DNA from: Pachyseris speciosa
Taxonomy: Eukaryota > Cnidaria > Anthozoa > Scleractinia > Pachyseridae
Assembly (NCBI GenBank): GCA_016490735.1
Contig: JAEMWC010000562.1
Coordinates: forward strand, 522,865-586,864
Length of the DNA stretch: 64,000 bases
Reading direction: 5' to 3'
How positions within the stretch are numbered: the first letter of the stretch is position 1; every line of letters begins with the position of its first letter. Both the position numbers and the translations under genes were made by a program. Below, in pieces: positions 1 through 10,952 of the stretch. The notes under the pieces are model-generated. The model had not been told where the DNA came from, did no database searches, and was given only the letters and a program-made list of their open reading frames with translations.

Positions 1-106
1 ACAAACGTCATCAAACATGCATGCTACACGTTCTAACATTGTTCATCCAACAAATGTTTTATAACAATGTTTGAACGGGGCTTAATGGCCTCGAATTTAA
101 CCCGAA

Positions 107-216
107 AGAACAGCAAAAAAAGCGTTCAAGCAATTCCAGGAAGGGAAAGACTTGGTGGCAGTTTTGCCAACAGGTTATGCGTGAATAAGTCTCATCTTCC
201 AAGCTTTTGAACAACA
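107..216 (+). pseudogene. Relic of a RecQ-like helicase ATP-binding motif
   Basis: Read in one frame from base 107, this stretch gives a short lysine-rich segment followed by EGKDLVAVLPTGY and then ISLIFQ. This resembles the motif I (Walker A) neighbourhood of RecQ-type SF2 helicases, where TGxGKS is expected. Here the GK of the loop is replaced by an alanine codon and a TGA stop, so the ATP-binding site is destroyed. No other helicase motif was seen nearby. It is probably a fragment of a helicase gene or of a repeat carrying one. The assignment rests on one motif and is tentative. Confidence 0.4.
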
Positions 217-649
217 GCGTGACAGCAGCGTACCACTATCGCATATATGTAGTTTGATCACGTACCTGGAAACACGGTTACACAAGAGTCCTAAGCTCCC
301 TGTTATTTTTTTTTTTTTTACCGATTTGGACACGTTTTGGTGCAAATTTTCTTGGCATCGCCGTATAGTCTGTTTAGTGACATGTTTCGCAGATATGTTT
401 AATTTGCATTTTAATTAGGGGGTGGAATGAGAGTAACAATGGGGATTGCCGCAGGCGCTTCCTTTTCCTTCCCTCCAGTCGCGCTGTGCGCGTACGTCCG
501 CTTTCCCCTCCTCTTCCCCTTTCTAACACCTGACACGCAGGCTACCACATACTAATGAGCTAAAATTTTGACCCAAAATGGTCTGACCTCTCGTAAGCAA
601 CCACCACTACGTTTAGAGCTGACGGTTTGAAATTTTCCATTGCTTTCAA
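217..649. other. No gene recognised
   Basis: This stretch has a poly-T run near 306-319 and a GC-richer patch near 470-540. Neither strand shows a coding pattern. Bases 1-85 resemble scraps of the AAACATG-type repeat seen at 8,625-10,330. Confidence 0.5.
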
Positions 650-1062
650 GGCCCGATTCAGATGCAGTACTTCAGCCGAGTCGAATCGAATTCAACGATA
701 GGCCGACCTAAACTAATTAATCCTGGATGAATTAATTCAGACGCCGAACTTTATTCGGTCGAAACAAGAAGTACACATGTCACTTTCATTGCGTTTCGCC
801 CGCCAAGCCGGCATTTTTTTCTTCTGCAACACTCCTTTGCGCATGCTGTCATCTAAAAACACCATGAATGCATTTGATTCGGCTCATGTGAAGTACGGTG
901 TCTGAATCAAAGCCGGTCTACAGCCGTTCTTCCCGGCTGAGCCAGGCGGAATTAATTGACTCAGCCGATCTAAATTAAACCGTCCGAATTGATTCAGACG
1001 CCGTACTTCACACGAACTTAATTCAAATCGGCTCGGCTGAAGTACGGCATCTGAACCGGGCC
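650..1062. mobile_element. MITE-like element with about 30-bp terminal inverted repeats
   Basis: The left end begins GGCCCGATTCAGATGCAGTA, and the reverse complement of the right end begins GGCCCGGTTCAGATGCCGTA. The match continues through ACTTCAGCCGA with few differences. The interior repeats the theme of a short GAATTAATTCAGACGCCG-type motif in both orientations. No coding sequence is present. The flanks do not give a clean target duplication. It is a short non-autonomous DNA element whose superfamily cannot be told. Confidence 0.6.
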
Positions 1063-1420
1063 TAAGCTTCCGTAAGCGACCACTTGTCAATTAATCCAAT
1101 GTTTCCAGAGGCGTACAAAAATTGTTAGCCGTCACATTTTTGCTCTTTTGGCCAACCGGAGACGTAAATGTTTTTTACCGGATGATTATTTCCAGATGTA
1201 GACACATACGTGTGCTTTATACTGAAATGAAGGAGGAAGCTGAATTTGGCATAAGAAAAAAAAAACTTTTATCTACAGAATACGTGATCGACTCTATCAA
1301 TAAAAATTGTGGTCCTAAAAGAGACGCCCTAAACGCATTATAATTGTAGCGTATTTATTTTATAATGTGTGAATGAGTATATGAAAATCACTTATTTGAA
1401 CTGCGGATTAAAGAATGAAA

Positions 1421-1545
1421 TTGTGAATGATCATCACAGTTACGAACACTACCTTAGCAGTAGCGCTCAGTGCACCGGTATCGGAGAGGTCGTTTCCTGT
1501 TCAAGCCTGAATTTTTTTTCAGGCCTTATTTATTTAGCTTTTTAG
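1421..1545 (+). repeat. Degenerate tRNA-headed SINE remnant
   Basis: The segment contains an altered A-box-like region, GCACCGGTATCGGAGAGGTC, a damaged B-box (GTTCAAGCC), and then the GAATTTTTTTTCAGGC stretch. The same layout is seen more fully at 7,216-7,407. It is judged to be a decayed copy of that SINE family. Confidence 0.45.
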
Positions 1546-1760
1546 TCAGTTGACATAATACTTAGATGTTTACCCATAACCGACCGGCTATAGCCAGTTA
1601 AATAACAGAACAAGCTTCGGTTCATTTGTAGGAACCCATTGCAAACTTCGCTAAATTATATCTGACATGTTTCGCAACGATCCTGACAGTCATAAACAGG
1701 TAAATAACAGAAAGAAACCTTAGGTAGGAATTCATTGTTAACTTCCATCAGTTATATCTA

Positions 1761-1901
<141 letters not shown>

Positions 1902-1962
1902 TTAAAATCTGTCAAATCCATTAAATAATTAATTCATTAATTAATTTGCTGCTAACTTGTTA

Positions 1963-2084
1963 ATCAAATGAAGAATGATCCTCGCAGTTGTGAACGCAAT
2001 TTATGCAATTGCGAAAAGAAGCCTGAAACAACTTCAGGACTTCAACGGGGTTTGAACCCGTGACCTGGCGATTACCGGTGCGAT

Positions 2085-2125
<41 letters not shown>

Positions 2126-3961
2126 AGTATGGTGGCCGAGGACTGCCACTAAGTTTTGAGTTCCATTTTTGCTTTTTTTGAGCAAATAAATGTGAAAAAA
2201 AAATGAAAATAAAATTAAAATCAAATACAAATGCAATGCAATATAAAAGAAAATGCAAATAAAGTCAAAGTCAAATGCAATTAAATGTAAAACAAAAAGC
2301 AAAGTACAAATCAAAATCAAACTTGATTCAGATTAAAATTGAATACATTTTTAAAAGAGAATCTAAATTCGAAGTTAAAGTAAATTGAAATTGAATACGC
2401 TTGGAAAAGATAATGTAAAACAAAACTAAGTAGTGGCAGCGCTCGGCCATGCGAAAATTTACTTTCGTTTGAAAAATTATTTCACAAGGCCGAGCGGTGC
2501 CACTACCATGATGCTTTGCGCGCTTCAACGCTTCGAGTACCGGAGCAACTACAGAACACAGGGCAAAATTTTGAGTGTTTGTCGGTGGCTCGCCGGCTGG
2601 ACAGTCGCTTCAGAGCTTTAAGAACGAGGTAGATATACTAAAGAGTGGCTCGATAGCTCGCAGGCTCTGCAGAGGCTTGAGTGCTGAAGAACGAGGTAAA
2701 TATGTTTTGCATGGAGAGTGGCTTGGTGACTCGATGGCTCGGTAATGACTGGCAAGCCACCGAGCTGGGACAAAACCCTACAAAATTGGCCCTGGCCTGT
2801 ATCCTGTAGTTAAGTCAAATCAATGGTAGTCTCCTTCGCAGCCCGGTTTCCGTTGTGTGACATCCCAAAAACTAAAGCGACTAGCGAGCCGGCGAGCCAC
2901 CGAGCCACTCTAAAATTCTACCTCGCCTCGTTCTATACACTAAAGACCACTAAAGAGTGGCTCGGTGGTTCGCCGGTTCGATTCGCTAGTCGCTTTAGTG
3001 CTTTTAGACCGAGGTAGATATACAGATATACTAAAGACCACTAAAAGCTCACCAGCTCGCTAGTCGCTTCAGTGCGGCTCTGTGGCTGGCTAGTCGCTTT
3101 AGTTTTTGAGATGTCACGCAACGGAAACTGGGCTGCGAAGCTGAGACAACCATCGATTCGGCTTCACTACAAGATACAGGCTAGAACCAATTTTGTAGGG
3201 TTTTTCTCCCAGCTCGGTGGCTTGCCAGTCATTACCGAGCCATCGAGTCACCAAGCCACTCTCCAAAACATATTTACCTCGTTCTTCAGCACTCAAGCCT
3301 CTGCAGAGCCGGCGAGCTATCGAGCCAATCTTTAGTATATCTACCTCGTTCTTAAAACTCTGAAGCGACTGTCCAGGCAGCCGGCGAGCCACCGACAAAC
3401 ACTCAAAATTTGGCCCTGTGTTCTGTAGTTGCTCCGGTACTCGAAGCGTTGAAGCGCGCAAAGCATCATGGTAGTGGCGCGCTCGGCCATGTGAAATAAT
3501 TTTTCAAACGAAAGTAAATTTTCGCATGGCCGAGCGCTGCCACTAATTTTGTTTTACATTATCTTTTCCAAGCGTATTCAATTTCAATTTACTTTAACTT
3601 CGATTAGATTCTAGATTCGATTTAGATTCGATTCTAGATTCGATTCTAGATTCGATTTAGATGCTCTTTTAAAAATGTATTCAATTTTAATGTGAATCAA
3701 GTTTGATTTTGATTTGTACTTTGCTTTTTGTTTTACATTTAATTGCATTTGACTTTGACTTTATTTGCATTTTCTTTTGTATTGCATTGCATTGCATTTG
3801 TATTTTATTTTAATTTTATTTTCATTTTGTTTCACATTTATTTGCTCAAAAAAAGCAAAAATGGACCTCAAAACTTAGTGGCAGTCCTCGGCCAACATAG
3901 AGCAGGTCAATTGTGAGTTCATATGTTCCCGTGAAAGAAGTGAGTGTGAATGATATATGAT
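1963..3961 (-). mobile_element. tRNA-headed SINE split by a later palindromic element
   Basis: The sequence is bracketed by a 9-bp direct repeat, AACTTGTTA, at 1,954-1,962 and 3,962-3,970. The same intron site exists without insertion in the neighbouring array units near 4,857 and 5,753. On the minus strand the SINE reads a leader (3,961-3,906), then a tRNA-like head with TAGCTCAGTTGGTTAGAGCA (A-box) and GGTTCAAACCCC (B-box) around 2,110-2,045, then a tail towards 1,963. The anticodon stem does not pair, so it is a SINE head, not a working tRNA. About 221 bp of SINE remain around the element at 2,128-3,899. Confidence 0.75.
2128..3899. mobile_element. 1.77-kb near-perfect palindromic element with 6-bp target duplication
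   Basis: The two halves are reverse complements of each other almost to the centre near 3,015. The outermost 33 bp (TATGGTGGCCGAGGACTGCC and onward) match with a single mismatch. The direct repeat GAGCAG flanks it at 2,122-2,127 and 3,900-3,905, inside the older SINE. The arms carry repeated motifs built on CTCGGCCATGCGAAA, GCTCGCCGGC and AGCGACTAGC-type words, and the right arm has a GATTCTAGATTC-type mini-array near 3,600-3,660. I saw no credible protein. It is best described as a long-hairpin, foldback DNA element of unknown superfamily. Confidence 0.8.
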
Positions 3962-4323
3962 AACTTGTTAACTTGGTTAAATATTTGGGTTTAATGTTAT
4001 ACCTGGAGCCATTTTCATTTAAACAACAAGACAAGCCTCAGTTCGTTTGTACGGAAATTGTTATGTATTGTAAATCCTGGTGGACAGCTGCAGGTAGTAG
4101 TGAAAAACAAAAATGGTTTTCTCTCAAGGATTTTTCATCTATTCGCTTATTCATTTATTTATTTATTTATTTATTTGGAATTTATTTATTTAGCTTTTTA
4201 GACAGTTGTTATGATACTTAGATGTAGCTCATGCATAGCTGACCGGCTATAACCAGTTAAATAACAGAACAAACCTCGGTTCATTTGTAGGAATACATTA
4301 CAAACTTTGCTAATTATCTCTGA

Positions 4324-4433
4324 CATGTTTCACAACGATCCCCGAAAAATCCTGGTACTCAGCTCCAGTTAAAGCCGTTTATCTTCGTAAGGGCCAACAA
4401 TGTCGAAACAGGGGCTGCTTTTAGTTCGCTGGC
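4324..4433 (-). pseudogene. Decayed EGF exon in the tandem array
   Basis: The minus strand still resembles the SNPC start and the end of the EGF exons (GDRCET-like), but the middle has been rewritten. A frameshift places a TAA where NGFNC is expected, and a CTGAG replaces the CTGT cysteine codon region. Equivalent decayed exons occur at the same place in the other array units. It is judged non-coding. Confidence 0.6.
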
Positions 4434-4661
4434 AAGAAAGGAATCAGTAATATTAAATGAATCAGGGGAAGTTTCTCTCAAGGATTTGTCACAGATTCAC
4501 GAAAATCTACCAGTATTTTATTCATGGAGATGTCCATTGAGTTTTTTAGTTGTTTCGTTAAATAATTTGATGTTAACCTATACCTGACAGCCATACGCAG
4601 ATAAATATCAGAAACAAACCTTAGGTAGGAATTAATTGTTAACTTTCCGCAGTTATCTCTA

Positions 4662-4838
<177 letters not shown>

Positions 4839-5212
4839 TCATTCTTCAATTTACTGCTAACTTGTTAAGTTGGTTAAATATTTGGGTTTAATGTTATACC
4901 TGGAACCATTTTCATTTAAATAACAAGACAAGCCTCAGTTCGTTTGCAGGGAAATTGTTATGTATTGTAAATCCTGGTGGACAGCTGCAGGTAGTAGTGA
5001 AAAACAAAAATGGTTTTCTCTCAAGGATTTTTCATCTATTCGCTTATTCATTTATTTATTTATTTAGAATTTATTTATTTAGCTTTTTGTCAGTTGTTAT
5101 GATACTTAGATGTAGCTCACCCACAGCTGACCAGCTATAACCAGTTAAATAACAGAGCAAACCTCGGTTCATTTGTAGGAATATATTAAAACCTTCGCTC
5201 TATTATCTCTGA

Positions 5213-5323
5213 CATGTTTCACAACGATCCCTGAAAAATCCTGGTACACAGCTGCAGTTAAAGCCGTTTATCTTCGTAAGGGCCAACAGTGTCGAGACAG
5301 GGGTTGCTCTTAGTTCGCTGGCA
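5213..5323 (-). pseudogene. Decayed EGF exon in the tandem array
   Basis: This is the same broken exon as at 4,324-4,433, carried in the next 895-bp unit. It keeps a trace of the SNPC start and the terminal GDRCET-like end, but the reading frame is lost in the middle. The splice acceptor region has changed to a CTTGCCAGCGA context. Confidence 0.6.
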
Positions 5324-5556
5324 AGAAAGGAATCAGTAATATTAAATGAACTAGGTGAAGTTTCTTTCAAGGATTTGTCACAGATTCAGCTGTACAAAAA
5401 TCTACCGGTATTTTATTCATGCAGATGTCCATCGAACTGTTTCGTTGTTTCGTTAAATAATTTGATGTTAACCTATACCTGACAGCCATACGCAGGTAAA
5501 TAAAAGAAACAAACCTTAGGTAGGAATTAATTGTTAACTTCTCTCAGTTATCTCTA

Positions 5557-5697
<141 letters not shown>

Positions 5698-6134
5698 TTA
5701 AAATCTATTAAATCCATTAAATAATTAAGTAATTCATTAATTAATTTACTGCTAACTTGTTAAGTTGGTTAAATATTTGGGTTTAATGTTATACCTGGAG
5801 CCATTTTCATTTAAACAAAAAAACAAGTTTCAGTGCATTTGTAGGAATTGTTATTCATTGTAAATCCCGTTGGACAGCTGCAGGTAGTAATGAAAAAAAC
5901 GAAAATAAATAAAAAATGAAAGGTTTTCCCTCCAGGATTTTTCATCTATTCGTTTATTCATTTATTTGCTTATTTCGCAATTATTTATTTATTTATTTAT
6001 TTAATTTTTTAGTCAATCGATATGATACTTGGATGTAGTTTACCCATAACTGATCGGCTATAACCAGTTAAATAACAAAACAAACCTCTGTTCATTTGTA
6101 TGATTCCGTTGTAAACTTCGCTCAATTATCTCTG

Positions 6135-6246
6135 ACATGTTTCACAACGATCCCCGAAAAATCCTGGTACACAGCTGCAGTTAAAGCCGTTTATCTTCGG
6201 AAGCTCCGACAGTGTCGATACAGGGGTTGCTCTCAGTTCGTTTGCA
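6135..6246 (-). pseudogene. Decayed EGF exon in the tandem array
   Basis: The minus strand reads ESNPCIDTVGA and then shifts frame just before the GFNCSC-like part, giving a TAA. The end again resembles GDRCET. It is the best preserved of the three decayed exons and shows that they were once normal EGF exons. Confidence 0.6.
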
Positions 6247-6333
6247 AGAAAGGAATCAGTAATATTAAATAAACTAGGGCGATTTTTTTTCTCTCAAGGA
6301 TTTGTCACAGATTCAGTTGTACGGAAATTTGTA

Positions 6334-6820
6334 TTTATCAACGGAGTTGATAATGTACACGTTTCACGTGTACCTCCGCAAATGTTATCTATTGCATAAC
6401 CTGCACATTATGCAAAAAGTTATACTTCGGCGAAACAGGAAGACGACTAGGTGACCGATTCCGAGAACATCTTCGTGATGTTGAGAAAGATGACAAAGAC
6501 GCATCCAAACCTGTCGCTCGGCATTTTAATCTCCCTAACCATTCCAAACAACACATGTCGATCTCCGGCCTTTCCCTACATCAAGGTACCACGGAAAGCC
6601 GTAAAAATCTCGAGCAAAAACTGATCTTTCCAATTGGCACTCCTAATCCCCACGGTATCAACGAGCGCTTTTCATTCAATTAGTTTTTCCTGTTTTTCAC
6701 GTTACTATGTTGCCACCAATAGCGTAGCTCCATTTTCTGTATATAAACCATACACAACCCACAATTCCTCGATTCGCTCCGACGAAGGGCTAACGCTCGA
6801 AACGTCAGCTAATCGAATCC

Positions 6821-6851
<31 letters not shown>

Positions 6852-6861
6852 CGTTGATAAA
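6334..6861 (+). mobile_element. Penelope-like element fragment (GIY-YIG end) with flanking 24-bp inverted repeats
   Basis: The plus strand from about 6,390 to 6,683 encodes a GIY-YIG endonuclease segment with LYFGETGRRLGDRFREH followed by SKPVARHFN, ending in a stop at 6,681-6,683. This is the C-terminal nuclease typical of Penelope-like retroelements. The reverse transcriptase part is absent. A perfect 24-bp inverted repeat containing ATCAACGGAGTTGAT bounds the piece at 6,334-6,357 and 6,838-6,861. Compared with the sister array unit, roughly 110 bp of intron is missing at the insertion point. A degenerate hammerhead core lies near the 3' end. Confidence 0.75.
6770..6815 (+). ncRNA. Hammerhead-ribozyme-like motif, degenerate core
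   Basis: The order is stem I CGATT.GCT, core CCGACGA, stem II GGGC-TAAC-GCTC, then GAAAC and GTC, then AGC.AATCG closing stem I. The hammerhead core consensus is CUGANGA, so one core base (U to C) is changed. Such motifs are known in Penelope-like elements. Activity is doubtful here. Confidence 0.55.
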
Positions 6862-6907
6862 CCAAATTTTCTTGGAATTCATTGTTAACTTCCCTCAGTT
6901 ATCTCTA

Positions 6908-7138
<231 letters not shown>

Positions 7139-7215
7139 ATGATCGTTCACGTATTCATTCTTTAATCCGCAGTTCAAATATATGATTTTCATACATTCAT
7201 TCTCACATATTCATC

Positions 7216-7407
7216 ACTCACGAGAATATTACGGGCAAACAAAATGCTGACCAGCTCACAGTTGGCTTGTTAGCAATGTTGGAAGAGCACTGCACTGGTA
7301 TCAGAAAGGCCATGGGTTCAAATACCGCACAAGCTTGAATTTTTTTCAGGCTTTATTTTCACTGCTGCCTAAGTAGTGTTCAGAACTGCGGTGATCGTTC
7401 ACATGTT
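7216..7407 (+). mobile_element. tRNA-headed SINE, second family
   Basis: A degenerate tRNA-like head holds an A-box remnant near 7,265-7,290 and a B-box, GGGTTCAAATACC, near 7,313-7,325. The body follows with TGAATTTTTTTCAGGCTTTA, then a conserved tail ending in TAGTGTTCAGAACTGCGGTG. It abuts a truncated EGF exon at 7,408, so this insertion probably removed the rest of that exon. Confidence 0.65.
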
Positions 7408-7453
7408 CACAAGTTCCATTGTTCAAACACGGGTTGCTCTCGCCTTCGTTTAC
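7408..7453 (-). pseudogene. Truncated EGF exon cut off by a SINE
   Basis: The minus strand reads [16 protein letters not shown] after an acceptor-like GCAG and then runs into SINE sequence. Only the N-terminal third of the EGF repeat is left. The first cysteine is changed to glycine. There is no donor, so it cannot be an ordinary exon. Confidence 0.7.
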
Positions 7454-7658
7454 GTCTGCAACAGAACCATCGCTAATCCTTTCGTTAACTGAATCTCAAA
7501 CAAATCTGTTGTTCTCCAATAAGAACATACTTGTTATTTGTTTTGTTTTGTTTTGTTATTTCATGTATTTATTTAGTTTTTTGTTGGTTTGCTCAGTTAG
7601 TTGGTAAGTTAGCTATTTTAAATTAGTCCGCAAATGTAACCAACATAAATTTTCTTAC

Positions 7659-7773
7659 TTGTCTCGCAGTTTTTCCCAGTGAATCCTTTTTTGCAAACAC
7701 ACAGATAGCTGTTCTCCTCGTAGAACGACACGCACTTGCCATTGTTCTTACAAGGCCAACTGCTACACCGTGA
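7659..7773 (-). CDS. EGF-like exon, phase 0 start, linker between PAN and EGF array
   Basis: This is a 115-nt exon encoding SRCSSWPCKNNGKC, then a 12-residue spacer, then CVCKKGFTGKNCET, an EGF repeat with all six cysteines. It lacks the D-x-N-E-C calcium-binding start of the array exons. The acceptor is TTTTTTCTAG|TCACGG and the donor ACAA|GTAAGA. It starts in phase 0 and ends in phase 1, exactly what is needed to join a PAN exon ending in phase 0 to the phase 1 EGF array. This phase pattern is the main argument for the long gene model. An L2/CR1-like retroelement tail lies 28 bp upstream on the other strand. Confidence 0.8.
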
Positions 7774-7801
7774 CTAGAAAAAACACTTATATGGCTTACA
7801 A

Positions 7802-8416
7802 TTGTTACAATTGTCTTTCAGCGAACATGTCAAATACATTACAGTTAATTCTAGCCAAAAAATTGGAGTTCTCCTTAGAATGAAAAATTTAATTCAGGAA
7901 AAGGCTAAGCTACACATATTTAAAACTAATATTCTACCACATTTGACATATTGCTCCATAGTTTGGCATTTTATCAGATCTTCGGACAAACGAAAACTTG
8001 AAAAGTTACAAGAAAAGGGGCTAAGGGCAGTATTCAAAGACAAAAGCAGTTCTTATGAAGACCTTCTAAACGAGGCTACGCTTGTGACTTTAAATAATCA
8101 AAGACTATAAAACATAGCTATTCTTATGTTTAAAGTTAAACATGGCATCTGCTCCACATACATATCAGATCTTTTTAATCTACGAACCACCCAATATAGC
8201 ATTAGGAACTCAGAATTCGTCATACTACGCTTTAATACTGTAACGAACGGAAAGCATTCCATTAAGTACCTTGGACCGACACTATGGCGCCGCCTACCTC
8301 GGGGCATAAGAAATGTTGGCACCCTGAGTCAGTTTAAGAAATTAGCAAGACAAATGGATCTCTCGAACTTAATTAGCAACGAGTGTGGACCTGACTGTTT
8401 TCTCTGCAGCTCGTAG
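7802..8416 (+). pseudogene. L2/CR1-like non-LTR retrotransposon, C-terminal RT fragment
   Basis: One frame encodes the region after the reverse transcriptase core. It begins with an AKLHIFKTNILPHLTYC.SIVWH segment, continues with KLEKLQEKGLRAVFKDK, and then YLGPTLWRRLP and a terminal CGPDCFLCSS. These are typical of the C-terminal end of L2/CR1-like pol proteins. A single in-frame TAA at 8,108-8,110 interrupts it. The element is 5'-truncated, as usual for non-LTR insertions. The following AT-rich 100-200 bp are probably its 3' UTR. Confidence 0.75.
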
Positions 8417-8624
8417 AGACAAGGAGTATTTTTAATAGAACAGTATCGGCAGATTTCTATATCTTTCTTAATTGAATAAAACTGGTATTTTTGCACAAGT
8501 ATTTTAGAATGTCAATATATTTAATATTAATTTAGTATTTAATATATAGATTTAGCCAAGCCTAAAAGCGGAGCTCCACGATTATTATTTTTTTACTGGT
8601 ATTGAAGAACACCGCACGGCTTTC

Positions 8625-10330
8625 CTTGCGCCAATATTTTATGTTTAGAGCAGACAACGGGAATTGACCGCGGTTCAAAAACATCAAAACATTACGAGAA
8701 AACAATACAGTCGACACGTGTGTTTGTTCAAAAACAAATTTAGCAATCAAAGAATGATCAAATATTTTCATCCAACATCGTTGGACGAGCATGTTTGACG
8801 CTTTAGCCACCTCTCACAATAGTGCATTAAATGGCTTTCCATGTTTGATCGAAATCAAACATGTTCATCCAAAATTTCGCATTACGAACAAATGTTTGAT
8901 CGTTTAGCCACCCCAACAAACAAATCGTGCACAAACGGTAAAAAGCAACCAAATGAGCCACGTAACGTCGAAAATTTCAGCAATAATACGCAAAAATCAT
9001 TTATTTTGGACTCACTTGGTCCCGTGTTTGGTCAAACATTGTTTTGCGTTTAGCCACCAAACGTTATGCTTGACAAACACGATAATGGAAGAAAATGTTT
9101 GATCTTTTAGCCGGGACTTAACAAACATATTTCATAGTACGTTAAGTTTTGACATAGTAAATGTCCTAGAAAAGAGAAAAAGGAAAACAATCCTGATAGT
9201 TTGGATAGGTAATCGCATGGGGCCGAGTAAATATCACTTGTGCCAGTTTTCAGAAAGTTTCTGAAATTGCCCTCATCGCGCAAAACATAAGTGATACTAA
9301 TCCTTAATTTTACGAGGATTCATTGCGATTACGTGTTAATAACATAAGGGCAAACGTTTCTTTCAGTTTTTAACACTGCAGAAACACAGACGCCGAAAAA
9401 CATGTGCAGTCAGCCAAGCGGAGGAAAACACTCGTTCGCTTGTAAAACAACAAACAAACAATTCAATTAGCTACTTCTTTGTGTCCAAAACGAGTAGACT
9501 GTTATTTATATCCATTCGAGACAGAAATACAAGTTTCCTTCCTGAACAAAATTAACAACGATTAAACCAAATGCTAAGCTTCAATTTATTTAAGTTACCT
9601 GTGTTGTCGAGGTTTCTACCACTTGAAAATACGCATCGATCCACTATAGTAAAAACACGCATCTACAAAAATAGCAAACGGTTTGTTCAAAGAAAGAACT
9701 TCTTCCACCAAGTGTGAGCTACTCGTTCCTCCCATTAATGCCGGTGAGTTGTTGAGAACTTTCTTGGTGAGCTGCAAGATGTCGCGGTAAAGTGAACAAG
9801 CCCTGAAGCATTAAATCATTTTGTTTTTCAACCACACAATCCGGACGCCATAGAAGTGGATCCAAAAATTGAAGAATTTCCTGCGAACAACCTTTTGCTC
9901 TTCCATTTTCCAGTTGAAAATTCACCTTCCGGAGTATCTTTTAAGTAGTTCTTGATTTTTATGCCCTTTATGCGAATTAAGAGACAGAAACTGAACTTCG
10001 AAGATGCTGTTGTTTTGCTCAAAATGAAGACACCAACTGAATCTGAAATCTCGAGCCGCAGAAAGCGCGCGAAAAATTAAGCCTCGTTGTGGCTTGGGTG
10101 TCTCGTTTTGGTTAAATTAACTTGACTTGAGCCTGCGATCCAATTGAAAACCATTACCTGATCAGCGGTCAACTTAAAAAAAACAGCGGACCTCGATGAG
10201 CTCTAACTTGAGCCCGCGATATGGTCACGTGATACTGGTCAGCAGAAACCTTGTTTTGACAGGTGTCAATTAGCCATGACACGGATGCCCTATATCAAAG
10301 ATATACGCTGTAAACTAGGTGATCAGCTGG
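8625..10330. repeat. Non-coding dispersed repeat, copy 1 (about 1.7 kb)
   Basis: Starting at CTTGCGCCAATATTTTATGT, this stretch is matched along its length by 18,942-20,475. It includes several iterations of a TGTTTGATCNTTTAGCCAC-like word, a block around 9,690-9,780 with AAGAACTTCTTCC, and an end near CTGTAAACTAGGTG. No protein is encoded. It may be a large non-autonomous transposon, but no terminal repeats or target duplications were established. Confidence 0.6.
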
Positions 10331-10355
10331 AGTATGGCCGCCATGTTGGATTATT

Positions 10356-10358
10356 ATG

Positions 10359-10389
<31 letters not shown>

Positions 10390-10602
10390 GACTCCGTCGT
10401 CGTCGTGCGTACGCGCCCACGAGCAATACCGCTAGCCATTTTTACCATGAGAAAAGCAGTTTACGGGTTTCTATAAGTATGGTGCTCCGCCGGAGCTCCG
10501 CTATTACTTATTTAGTATTTGCTTTGTTATTGTCTCCAATTAGCAAGTATGCTAAAGTACTTTGACACAGAAATAAAGTTATTGTTGTTGTTGTTGTTGT
10601 TG
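10356..10602 (+). repeat. Possible non-LTR 3' end with (TTG)n tail
   Basis: The stretch ends in GACACAGAAATAAAGTTATTG followed by a (TTG)n run to about 10,602. A polyadenylation-like AATAAAG before a microsatellite tail is common at the 3' end of non-LTR retrotransposons. No coding part is attached. Confidence 0.35.
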
Positions 10603-10952
10603 TTTGCAGGAGTATCAGCTTTGCATGACAGAAAATAATATATATTGGCAGTTGGTAGCGTTAAAATGAAATGCACTGTAAGAAGCCGGTTGGTTGGCCA
10701 CCATCATGGGTCAGTCTGAAAAGAAACTGACAGAAGTTTGATTTCGAATCGCTAAATCAATTTACTGTGGAATTTTACATACAGCATAAGCTCTCTATAA
10801 CAACATAGTTCTCACTCACATTTTATTCGAGCGATAGTCAATTTCAATGCTTCACACTGATTATTCACAAGACACTAAGCCAACTATCACTCAGTTCAGG
10901 GGTCACCGATGTAACGTACTGAAGCAATGTTGTTTATTGCCTGAAGTCCTGT

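Noticed and set aside
2045..2110. tRNA gene on the minus strand
   Set aside because: A- and B-boxes are present but the anticodon stem does not pair, and a target duplication bounds it as part of a SINE.
3114..3461. Open frame of 115 codons on the minus strand
   Set aside because: It lies inside the palindromic element and its sequence is explained by the repeated words of the arms.
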